This document shows positions 1-5,048 of a stretch of 6,783 bases of DNA, piece after piece. A program made the position numbers and the translations under genes. The notes beneath the pieces are model-generated. The model saw only the letters and a program-made list of their open reading frames with translations, was not told where the DNA came from and made no database searches. The first letter of the stretch is position 1, and each line of letters starts with the position of its first letter. Origin of the DNA: Dehalococcoidia bacterium (GTDB lineage: Bacteria > Chloroflexota > Dehalococcoidia > Lucifugimonadales > JAGWBF01); the NCBI GenBank assembly GCA_021296025.1, contig JAGWBF010000083.1, forward strand, positions 1 through 6,783, in the 5' to 3' direction.

Positions 1-1510
1 CCCGATCGCAGAAATCCTTCAATGCATCCACCAACCCCTCGATAGTATGTTCTTGGGCCACGAAAGCTATGTCAAGCCCTCGTTCCCTGGCGGCAGAGGC
101 CGTGACCGGCCCTATGCACCCGACGTGGACTCCATCCAGCAGACCCCTTTCTCCGTTGAGAAGGTCCAACAGATTCGTGACGGTGGATGCGCTGGTGAAG
201 GTGGCCACATCGACCCGGCCCTGGCTCAGCAGATCCCTAGCCTTCCCGGCAGCCCCTTCGGGGACTGTAGTATCGTAGATACCGACATCATCGACCTGGG
301 CGCCCATCTCCTGGAGCCCCTGGGGCAGGGAATCGTCGGCGAGGGTCCCCCGGGGCAGCAGCACCCGCTTCCCGGCCAAGTCTGCCGTGGACATCGCTGC
401 AACCAAACTCTGCGATGTGAATTCTACCGGCAGGATATCCGGACGTATCCTCTGGCCATGTAGGGCCGATGCTGTGGACTTACCGATTGCAGCTATTTTG
501 GTACTCCCAAGAGCCCGGGAGTCCAACCCCAGGGCCATCATGCGTCCAAAGAAGATTTCAACTGCATTGGCGCTGGTAAAGACGACCCAGCCATAGGAAG
601 CCATGTTCTTCAGCGCAGCATCCAGGGCCGCGTTATCGGGGATCGGCGAGACCTGTATGGCCGGAAGCTCCACTGGTTGGGCACCTTCTCTTTGGAGCAG
701 CTTCACCAGGGTTGATGCCTGGCTGCGGGATCGGGTGACAAGCACCCTCTTGCCGAAGATTGGAGACTTGTCGAACCATGCTCCCTGCTCGTGCAACCCG
801 ACCACGTCGCCGATTACGGCAACCACCGGCGCTGAGATTCCCGCCTGTTCACCATCTCGCGCTATTGAGTTCAAGCTGCCGACCACCTTGCGCTGCCGGG
901 ATGTGGAACCCCATTGCACCAGGGCGGCGGGTGTCGACGGCTCCATACCCGCATCTATGAGGGACTCGAAGACCCTTTCCCTGGTGTCCCATCCCATAAG
1001 CACCACGAGGGTGCTTCCGGAGCGGGCCAGGGCGCTCCAGTCGGTCCCGGCGCCGTCCCTGGACGGGTCTTCAGTACCGCTGACCACCGTAAAAGAGGAT
1101 GCCACCCGGCGGTGGGTCAGGGGAATGCCTGCATATGCCGGGGCCGCTATTGCGGAAGTCACTCCCGGAACCACCTCGAAGGGGATTTCCGCCTGGGCCA
1201 GGGCCTGCACCTCCTCACCGCCACGCCCGAAGACGAATGGGTCGCCTCCCTTTAGACGGACCACCGTGGCGCCACTCTTTGCCCTGGCTACCATCAGCTG
1301 GTTAATCTCTTCCTGCTCCATGGCCTTGGAGCCAACCTTCTTGCCCACGTAGATGCGTTCGGCGCCTTCAGCCGCATTGTCCAATAGCTCACTGTTAACT
1401 AGGCGGTCATAGACCACCACGTCGGCCTCCCGTAGGCATTCCACGCCCTTCATAGTAATCAAGCCAGGGTCCCCCGGACCTGCACCCACCAGGTACACCT
1501 TACCTGCCAT
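1..1510 (-). CDS. cobA/hemD: Fused uroporphyrinogen-III C-methyltransferase / uroporphyrinogen-III synthase (partial, 3' end outside window)
   Basis: About 503 codons are visible on the minus strand without a stop; the gene continues past the left edge. Residues 1-240 are a SUMT (CobA) domain: GAGPGDPGLIT at about 9-19, YDRLV at 34-38, RLKGGDPFVFGRGGEE at 85-100, VPGVTSA at 114-120 and GIPLTHR at 128-134. From about residue 250 a HemD domain begins (GKRVLVTRS), with FTSANAV, FTSASTV and CIGPVTA further on. HemD closes the ring of hydroxymethylbilane to give uroporphyrinogen III; CobA then methylates C2 and C7 from S-adenosylmethionine to give precorrin-2, the entry to siroheme, the Ahb heme route and cobalamin. 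Both enzymes are cytosolic. The last visible residues (TIEGLVDAL and about seven more) resemble the end of HemD, so probably only a few residues are missing. The ATG at 1510 has GGAGAG at 1521-1516, 5 nt upstream. It overlaps the hemC stop by 11 nt, suggesting translational coupling. Such fusions are common in anaerobes and Chloroflexota. Confidence 0.95.
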   Translation of the reverse strand, partial: MAGKVYLVGAGPGDPGLITMKGVECLREADVVVYDRLVNSELLDNAAEGAERIYVGKKVGSKAMEQEEINQLMVARAKSGATVVRLKGGDPFVFGRGGEEVQALAQAEIPFEVVPGVTSAIAAPAYAGIPLTHRRVASSFTVVSGTEDPSRDGAGTDWSALARSGSTLVVLMGWDTRERVFESLIDAGMEPSTPAALVQWGSTSRQRKVVGSLNSIARDGEQAGISAPVVAVIGDVVGLHEQGAWFDKSPIFGKRVLVTRSRSQASTLVKLLQREGAQPVELPAIQVSPIPDNAALDAALKNMASYGWVVFTSANAVEIFFGRMMALGLDSRALGSTKIAAIGKSTASALHGQRIRPDILPVEFTSQSLVAAMSTADLAGKRVLLPRGTLADDSLPQGLQEMGAQVDDVGIYDTTVPEGAAGKARDLLSQGRVDVATFTSASTVTNLLDLLNGERGLLDGVHVGCIGPVTASAARERGLDIAFVAQEHTIEGLVDALKDFCDR

Positions 1511-2417
1511 GGCCGCTCTCCGTCCCTGCGCCCAGCACACCCAGCTCCCTGCAGGCATCCTGGGCAAGCTCCTCAGGCTGGCCTGAATCACCCTGGACAG
1601 TGACACGGGCTGGGTGGGTAGCACTAGATGGCTCCAGGAACACCGTCAACTCCATCCTGTCGTCTTCCGTAGTTGCGTACGCTCCCGCCGGCAGGCTGCA
1701 GCCGCTGCCCAGCTCCTCCAGGAACGCCCGCTCGCAGGTAACCTCCCGCCTGGTATTTCCATGATCGGCGGGGGAGACAATCTCCAGGGCCCTGCTGTCG
1801 TCGCTACGCACTTCCACCGCCAACGCTCCCTGGCCAGGGGCCGGAACGAACTCCGTTGGCTCCAGGTATTCAGAGACCCTGTCCGCCATTCCCAGGCGGT
1901 CCAGCCCGGCGGCCGCAAGCACGGCGCCATCGTAGTCAGCACCAACGGACTTCTCCAGGCGCGTCTCCACGTTCCCGCGGATGGGGACTACCTGGACATC
2001 AGGCCTCAGGTGCTTCACCTGGGCCTCCCGCCTTGGGCTGCTGGTGCCGATCCTGGCACCCGCCGGAAGCTGGGCCAGTGTACACCCCCACTTGTTTACC
2101 AGGACATCCCTTGGGTCGCCGCGACGTAGCACCGCCCCAAGGGTCAAGCCGTCGGTAATCCGGGTAGGCAGGTCCTTGAGGCTATGTACCGCGAGGTCTA
2201 TGGAACCTTCCAATAAGCTGCGTTCGATCTCCTTGATAAAAGCCCCGACACCCAGGGTCGGCAGTGGAGCATCAGCTCTTCTGTCCCCCGAGGTTGTGAT
2301 GGTAACGACCTGGAATTCCACGTCTGGGTGGGCTGCAAGGAGCTGTCGTATCACTTGGTCGGTCTGTCGCAGAGCCAGCCTGCTTCCCCGGGTTCCCACC
2401 CTTACCACACCGGCCAT
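1500..2417 (-). CDS. hemC: Hydroxymethylbilane synthase (porphobilinogen deaminase)
   Basis: This 305-residue protein matches the usual HemC length of about 300-315. It polymerises four porphobilinogen molecules into hydroxymethylbilane on a covalent dipyrromethane cofactor, in the cytosol. Visible motifs in order: VGTRGSRLAL at 7-16, VHSLKDLPT at 77-85 with the catalytic Asp at about 82, RRGDPRDVLV at 98-107, GTSSPRREAQ at 124-133, PIRGNVETRL at 145-154, PAPGQGALAVEVR at 192-204, and LGSGCSLPAGAYA at about 236-248, where Cys240 is the expected cofactor attachment residue. All three domains are therefore present and no key residue is missing. It starts at ATG 2417, 7 nt after the sirC stop. 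The only Shine-Dalgarno-like match is AGG at 2426-2424, which shares bases with that stop. Its product feeds the HemD half of the next gene, which it overlaps by 11 nt. hemA, hemB and hemL are not between it and its upstream neighbours. Confidence 0.97.
   Translation of the reverse strand: MAGVVRVGTRGSRLALRQTDQVIRQLLAAHPDVEFQVVTITTSGDRRADAPLPTLGVGAFIKEIERSLLEGSIDLAVHSLKDLPTRITDGLTLGAVLRRGDPRDVLVNKWGCTLAQLPAGARIGTSSPRREAQVKHLRPDVQVVPIRGNVETRLEKSVGADYDGAVLAAAGLDRLGMADRVSEYLEPTEFVPAPGQGALAVEVRSDDSRALEIVSPADHGNTRREVTCERAFLEELGSGCSLPAGAYATTEDDRMELTVFLEPSSATHPARVTVQGDSGQPEELAQDACRELGVLGAGTESGHGR
1516..1521 (-). promoter_or_regulatory. Ribosome binding site of cobA-hemD inside the hemC 3' end
   Basis: GGAGAG on the minus strand lies 5 nt before ATG 1510, within the last codons of hemC. 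It supports this ATG as the true start and the 11-nt overlap with hemC as real. Confidence 0.65.
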
Positions 2418-2424
2418 TGGGCGC

Positions 2425-3111
2425 CTAACTTAAAGGCCCGGTCACCTGAGACACCGCTTCACTCCCGACCGCACCCTCAGGCCCGTCCTGTAGAAAGCTC
2501 ATAAGCACGTTCAGCGCTTCTTCGGACCTCCCCGAGTCCACCAGGTCGATGAGGCTCTCGGTGATGCCCTCCTGCCATCGATCGGCATCCACCACCATTC
2601 CCCGTTGCTTGATCAGGCTCCGGGCCTTGGAAAGCACCCCCGCCAGGTCCGCGTAACGGAGCAAGTCGCTGTCCTGGATGGTCTCCTTTAGCTTCCGGGC
2701 AAGGGCGGGGCTGCTTCCACCGGTGGAGATTGCCAACGTGACCTCTCCCCGCTTGACTATCGAAGGGGCGATGAAGCTGCAGAGGGGAGCATCATCGACA
2801 ACGTTCAGCACCACCTTTTCCCCTTGGGCCTCCGCGGCGATGACCTGGTTGACATCCCTGGCGTCGGTGGCTGCGATGGCGAGGAACGCGCCTTGGAGGT
2901 CGCCCTGCTGGTACTGGCGGGCATGCCACGTTATGCGGCCAGCTTGAGCAAGCTCCTGTAGTCTTTGGGTAACATCAGGACTGATCAGAGTAACTTCGGC
3001 AGAGCTTTCCACTAGACCCTCCACCTTGCGCTCCCCGATCTCACCGCCGCCGATGACGACGCAGGGCTTCCCCCGCAGGTCCAGGTACACCGGGTAGTAC
3101 TGGTTGGACAT
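2425..3111 (-). CDS. sirC: Precorrin-2 dehydrogenase / sirohydrochlorin ferrochelatase family (Met8/SirC/CysG N-terminal type)
   Basis: The 228-residue protein has an N-terminal Rossmann fold: MSNQYYPVYLDL, then VVIGGGEIGERKV at 18-30 for NAD binding. It continues with NVVDDAPLC at 103-111, containing the Asp position (about 106) needed by CysG and Met8 enzymes, and VTLAISTGGSSPALARKLKE at about 124-143. Residues from about 145 onward match the helical dimerisation region of the family. It oxidises precorrin-2 to sirohydrochlorin with NAD+. Met8 and CysG relatives also insert iron to make siroheme, while SirC of Bacillus only dehydrogenates, so ferrochelatase activity here is possible but not shown. 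No other ferrochelatase (SirB or CbiK type) is visible in the window. It sits between the siroheme decarboxylase and hemC, 7 nt from each, so its role in siroheme supply is well supported. The start ATG at 3111 has AGGG at 3120-3117, overlapping the previous stop codon. Confidence 0.92.
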   Translation of the reverse strand: MSNQYYPVYLDLRGKPCVVIGGGEIGERKVEGLVESSAEVTLISPDVTQRLQELAQAGRITWHARQYQQGDLQGAFLAIAATDARDVNQVIAAEAQGEKVVLNVVDDAPLCSFIAPSIVKRGEVTLAISTGGSSPALARKLKETIQDSDLLRYADLAGVLSKARSLIKQRGMVVDADRWQEGITESLIDLVDSGRSEEALNVLMSFLQDGPEGAVGSEAVSQVTGPLS

Positions 3112-3116
3112 AGCTG

Positions 3117-3120
3117 CCCT
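3117..3120 (-). promoter_or_regulatory. Ribosome binding site of sirC, overlapping the ahbAB stop codon
   Basis: The minus strand reads TAGGGCAGCT before the sirC ATG. The ahbAB stop TAG supplies the first bases of the AGGG Shine-Dalgarno, with 5 nt of spacing. A ribosome ending ahbAB therefore sits on the sirC initiation site, which suggests coupled translation. Confidence 0.6.
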
Positions 3121-4135
3121 ATACGAAATACCGGACCCGGGTCTTCTTGAACTCCCGGGTCGAATAGAGCATCAGGTAGTCTGTTATACCTATGGCTTCG
3201 GAAATCTCCGAGGCTACCTGCTCGCAGCCGGTCCTCGATGTGGCGTGGATCATGGTGAAGTGAGAGTAGGGCCAGTCGGGGAAGGTTGGTCGCTCGTAGC
3301 AATGAGTCACCGCAGGGTGGGATGCCATACGACTACCTACCTGCTCGGACATCTCGGCCGGGACCTTCCAGACCCCCATACCGTTGGCGCGAAAACCGGC
3401 CTTCCGGTGGTGAAGGACTGCGCTGTACCGACGCATTATCGAACGGCGTTGGAAGTCCCGGGCTGCCTCGAACAGCTCTACCGTGGTCATGCCCAAGCGT
3501 CGGGCCATATCGTCGAAGGGCCGGGACACCAGAGGCAGGTCCTCTTGCAGCTCCCGGATAGCATCTATATCTTCCTGTGTGACGGGAACGGGAACATTCC
3601 ACCCATCGCCCTTGCCATTTCCGTAGCCGTCGGGGCTGAAGTTGTGGGCCGCTCCCTTCTCCTCCACCATGTCGAAGTTGACACCTATCTTGAAGAACCT
3701 CAGGGTTGGCATAATCCGGTATGACAGTGCTCCGGCTTCCTCAGCCATACCCCCGACGGTATCCTCCAGGACTTCGTCGGGGGGTACCGCCAGGGTGAAC
3801 CACAGGTTGTAGTAGGAGCCCTCCCGCCCGTAGTTGTGGCTCACCCCGGGATGACGGTTCACTATCTTTGCGCCCCTGCCCAGCCTGCTGGCCTCCAAAG
3901 CCATGGCGATCAGACTGGTCCTGTAGCCAAGGCGGCGTGTGTCGAATATAGCGCTTATCTGGCGTACAACGTTCTGTTTCCGAAGCTCGGCGAGACGCCG
4001 GATCACCTCATCCTCGTCGATTCCCAAAGCGTCCCCAACGTTCTTGTAGGGCTCATCCACCAATGGGAACTCGGACTGTATGATATTCAGGAGCTTGCGG
4101 TCCACCAGGTCCATGGTTGTCTTAGTGGCTGCCAT
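3119..4135 (-). CDS. ahbAB: Fused AhbA-AhbB-type siroheme decarboxylase (Lrp/AsnC-fold)
   Basis: This 338-residue protein holds two tandem copies of the AhbA/AhbB (NirD/NirL-like) unit. Each has an AsnC-type winged-helix segment (about 8-63 and 187-240) followed by an alpha/beta ligand domain. The parallels are clear: EFPLVDEPY at 22-30 against DLPLVSRPF at 199-207; VVRQISAIFDTRRLGYR at 56-72 against IMRRYSAVLHHRKAGFR at 233-249; HPGVSHNYGRE at 95-105 against HPAVTHCYERP at 273-283. The first half ends in LRFFKIGVNFDM, a glycine-rich linker spans about 160-186, and the C-terminus is REFKKTRVRYF, as in AhbB. The family removes the C12 and C18 acetate carboxyls of siroheme to give 12,18-didecarboxysiroheme, on the way to heme (Ahb) or heme d1 (Nir). 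Automated annotation may call it an AsnC regulator, but its place as first gene of a siroheme operon argues for the enzyme. GGGAG at 4144-4140 precedes ATG 4135. Fused NirDL proteins are known in some denitrifiers. Confidence 0.9.
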   Translation of the reverse strand: MAATKTTMDLVDRKLLNIIQSEFPLVDEPYKNVGDALGIDEDEVIRRLAELRKQNVVRQISAIFDTRRLGYRTSLIAMALEASRLGRGAKIVNRHPGVSHNYGREGSYYNLWFTLAVPPDEVLEDTVGGMAEEAGALSYRIMPTLRFFKIGVNFDMVEEKGAAHNFSPDGYGNGKGDGWNVPVPVTQEDIDAIRELQEDLPLVSRPFDDMARRLGMTTVELFEAARDFQRRSIMRRYSAVLHHRKAGFRANGMGVWKVPAEMSEQVGSRMASHPAVTHCYERPTFPDWPYSHFTMIHATSRTGCEQVASEISEAIGITDYLMLYSTREFKKTRVRYFV

Positions 4136-4162
4136 CCCTCTCCCGCACCGATGTCATAGGCG

Positions 4163-4185
4163 TTCAGCTTCAGGGCTAGATTCAG
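4163..4185 (-). repeat. Three direct CTGAA repeats in the leader of the tetrapyrrole operon
   Basis: CTGAA occurs at 4185-4181, 4173-4169 and 4167-4163 on the minus strand (TTCAG on the plus), at offsets of 12 and 6 bases. The first copy overlaps the predicted transcription start and the others lie in the leader. Short repeats with 6- and 12-base phasing could be a protein binding site, but the motif is only 5 bases and chance is a fair explanation. Confidence 0.3.
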
Positions 4186-4189
4186 ACTT

Positions 4190-4198
4190 AGTATAACA
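4190..4198 (-). promoter_or_regulatory. Extended -10 promoter element for the ahbAB-sirC-hemC-cobA/hemD operon
   Basis: The minus strand reads TGTTATACT, a TGn extended -10 with a TATACT hexamer one base from consensus. Transcription would begin near 4183, giving a leader of about 47 nt before ahbAB. No good -35 is found at 16-18 nt; the nearest partial match is GCGACA at 4222-4217 with a 21-nt spacer. Extended -10 promoters tolerate a weak -35. This is the only AT-rich patch upstream of the operon. Confidence 0.5.
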
Positions 4199-4239
4199 CA
4201 GGCCACCATTTCCCTATGTCGCCCAACCCCTTCATTCGT

Positions 4240-4245
4240 TACAAT
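4240..4245 (+). promoter_or_regulatory. Candidate -10 element for pcm
   Basis: TACAAT matches the TATAAT consensus at five of six positions. It would start transcription near 4252, about 10 bases before the pcm ribosome binding site. The region 17 bases upstream (TGTCGC) is a poor -35, so the call rests on the hexamer and its position in the divergent intergenic region. Confidence 0.4.
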
Positions 4246-4261
4246 ATACGGCAGAGAACCT

Positions 4262-4265
4262 GAGG
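4262..4265 (+). promoter_or_regulatory. Ribosome binding site that decides the pcm start
   Basis: GAGG lies 9 nt upstream of the TTG at 4275 but directly abuts the TTG at 4266. Normal spacing therefore favours 4275 as the start codon. The site also forms part of a perfect 11-base palindrome, AACCTGAGGTT, at 4257-4267. Confidence 0.5.
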
Positions 4266-4274
4266 TTGCGCCCC

Positions 4275-4955
4275 TTGAAATCCGACATCCAAAAACCGAG
4301 ACGAAAGCTACTCCAGCACCTGGCCCGGGAAATCAGGGACGAAAGGGTCCTGAAGGCGATGGCCGAGGTGCCTAGGGAAGAGTTCCTTCCCGAAGGGTCC
4401 CGGCACCTCGCCTATGACGATGTAGCATTGTCCATAGGAAGCGGCCAGACCATCTCCCAACCCTTCATGGTGGCCCTCATGTCCTCGGTCTTGTCCCTGG
4501 CCGGAGACGAAAGGGTGTTGGAGGTAGGAACGGGCAGCGGGTACCAGGCGGCCGTGCTTTCGTACCTGCTGCCCCGGGGCACGGTGGTAACGGTGGAAAG
4601 GGTGCCCGTCCTTGCCCAAAGCGCCGAGGAACGCCTGCGTTCCCTGAGATATGCCAACGTGACGGTGCGCGAAGCCGGAAGGGAGCTGGGTTGCCAGGAG
4701 GAGGCTCCCTTCGACGCTGTCCTGGTCGCTGCAGCCGCGCCTCGCCTGCCCACTGCCCTCCTGAGCCAGCTGCGCCGGGGCGGCAGGTTAGTCATCCCCA
4801 TCGGCAGCCTGGAGGAGCAGGAGCTGGTAAAAGCAACAAAGACCGATGAGGGCACCTCCATTCAGATCCTTGGAGGCTGCCGCTTCGTTCCCCTGGTGGG
4901 CCAGGATGCATGGCCCGAAAACAGCAGACCCTCCAAGGGCTTCTTTCGCTCCTAG
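4275..4955 (+). CDS. pcm: Protein-L-isoaspartate O-methyltransferase
   Basis: From TTG 4275 the protein has 226 residues, normal for bacterial PCMT. It methylates L-isoaspartyl residues in damaged cytosolic proteins using S-adenosylmethionine, starting their repair to aspartate. Visible motifs: EVPREEFLPE at 31-40, GSGQTISQPFMVA at 55-67 (the TIS.P substrate loop), VLEVGTGSGYQAA at 81-93 (motif I for SAM), TVERVP at 106-111 (post-I acidic residue), FDAVLVAAAAPRLP at 146-159, LRRGGRLVIPIG at 166-177 and a C-terminal VPLVG. One oddity: the usual GDG motif before the EEAPFDA segment reads AGR (about 134-136), although the frame is intact on both sides. An alternative TTG at 4266 would add three residues, but the GAGG at 4262-4265 abuts it, so 4275 is preferred. 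The gene diverges from the tetrapyrrole operon and stands 89 nt before gatB. No convincing terminator follows it. Confidence 0.93.
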   Translation: MKSDIQKPRRKLLQHLAREIRDERVLKAMAEVPREEFLPEGSRHLAYDDVALSIGSGQTISQPFMVALMSSVLSLAGDERVLEVGTGSGYQAAVLSYLLPRGTVVTVERVPVLAQSAEERLRSLRYANVTVREAGRELGCQEEAPFDAVLVAAAAPRLPTALLSQLRRGGRLVIPIGSLEEQELVKATKTDEGTSIQILGGCRFVPLVGQDAWPENSRPSKGFFRS

Positions 4956-4965
4956 AACATGACTT

Positions 4966-4974
4966 TGCTAGAAT
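4966..4974 (+). promoter_or_regulatory. Extended -10 promoter element upstream of gatB
   Basis: TGCTAGAAT combines the extended TGn with TAGAAT, one mismatch from TATAAT. The expected start of transcription is near 4981, two bases before the ATG at 4983. A -35 is not evident; TTTCGC at 4944-4949 would have a 19-nt spacer. It lies just after the pcm stop and could make gatB-secG independent of pcm. Confidence 0.5.
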
Positions 4975-4982
4975 GTACGGGC

Positions 4983-5048
4983 ATGGTTACATCGAACACA
5001 CCTGCCCACGGGCGGCGTAACAGGCTGGCCCCAGCGCGTCCCTTATGA
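4983..5048 (+). CDS. Possible leaderless 21-residue upstream reading frame overlapping the gatB start
   Basis: ATG 4983 opens a 21-codon frame (MVTSNTPAHG at the start, ARPL at the end) closed by TGA at 5046-5048. The TGA overlaps the gatB ATG in the classic ATGA arrangement. The extended -10 at 4966-4974 would start the transcript near 4981, so this ATG would sit at or within two bases of the 5' end. No Shine-Dalgarno precedes it, as expected for a leaderless start. gatB itself has no Shine-Dalgarno, so translation of the small frame followed by re-initiation is a reasonable way for ribosomes to reach gatB. The peptide contains four Arg and three Pro but no run that clearly suggests attenuation. 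It matches no family I recognise, and a 21-codon frame can easily arise by chance. Confidence 0.3.
   Translation: MVTSNTPAHGRRNRLAPARPL
5024..5035 (+). other. Small GC-rich inverted repeat just before gatB
   Basis: GCTGGCCCCAGC has complementary arms (GCTG/CAGC, loop GCCC) ending 9 nt before the gatB ATG. It could form a weak hairpin in the gatB leader, within the small upstream frame. No U-tract follows, so it is not a terminator. In GC-rich DNA this may be chance. Confidence 0.25.

Noticed and set aside
47..463. Plus-strand open frame of 138 codons at the left edge
   Set aside because: Antisense to the HemD half of cobA-hemD. The minus strand stays open through the edge with HemD-like sequence.
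603..1352. Long open frame on the plus strand (249 codons)
   Set aside because: It lies entirely antisense to the cobA-hemD fusion, whose SUMT and HemD motifs are unmistakable. The frame is a product of GC-rich codon use, and its translation is low-complexity with no family resemblance.
3104..3724. Plus-strand open frame of 206 codons
   Set aside because: Antisense to ahbAB. The conserved decarboxylase motifs are on the minus strand, and the antisense translation resembles nothing known.
3119..4135. Reading this gene as an Lrp/AsnC transcriptional regulator
   Set aside because: The winged-helix segments are real, but two full AhbA/B-type units, the REFKKTRVRYF terminus and the siroheme operon context fit a siroheme decarboxylase better.
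4136..4274. Riboswitch or small RNA in the divergent intergenic region
   Set aside because: The predicted leaders are about 47 and 23 nt, too short for a known riboswitch class, and I see no extended pairing beyond the short elements listed.
4929..4948. Possible terminator at the end of pcm (CCCT-CCA-AGGG followed by CTTCTTT)
   Set aside because: The stem is only 4 base pairs, lies inside the last pcm codons, and is followed by an interrupted pyrimidine tract rather than a U-run.
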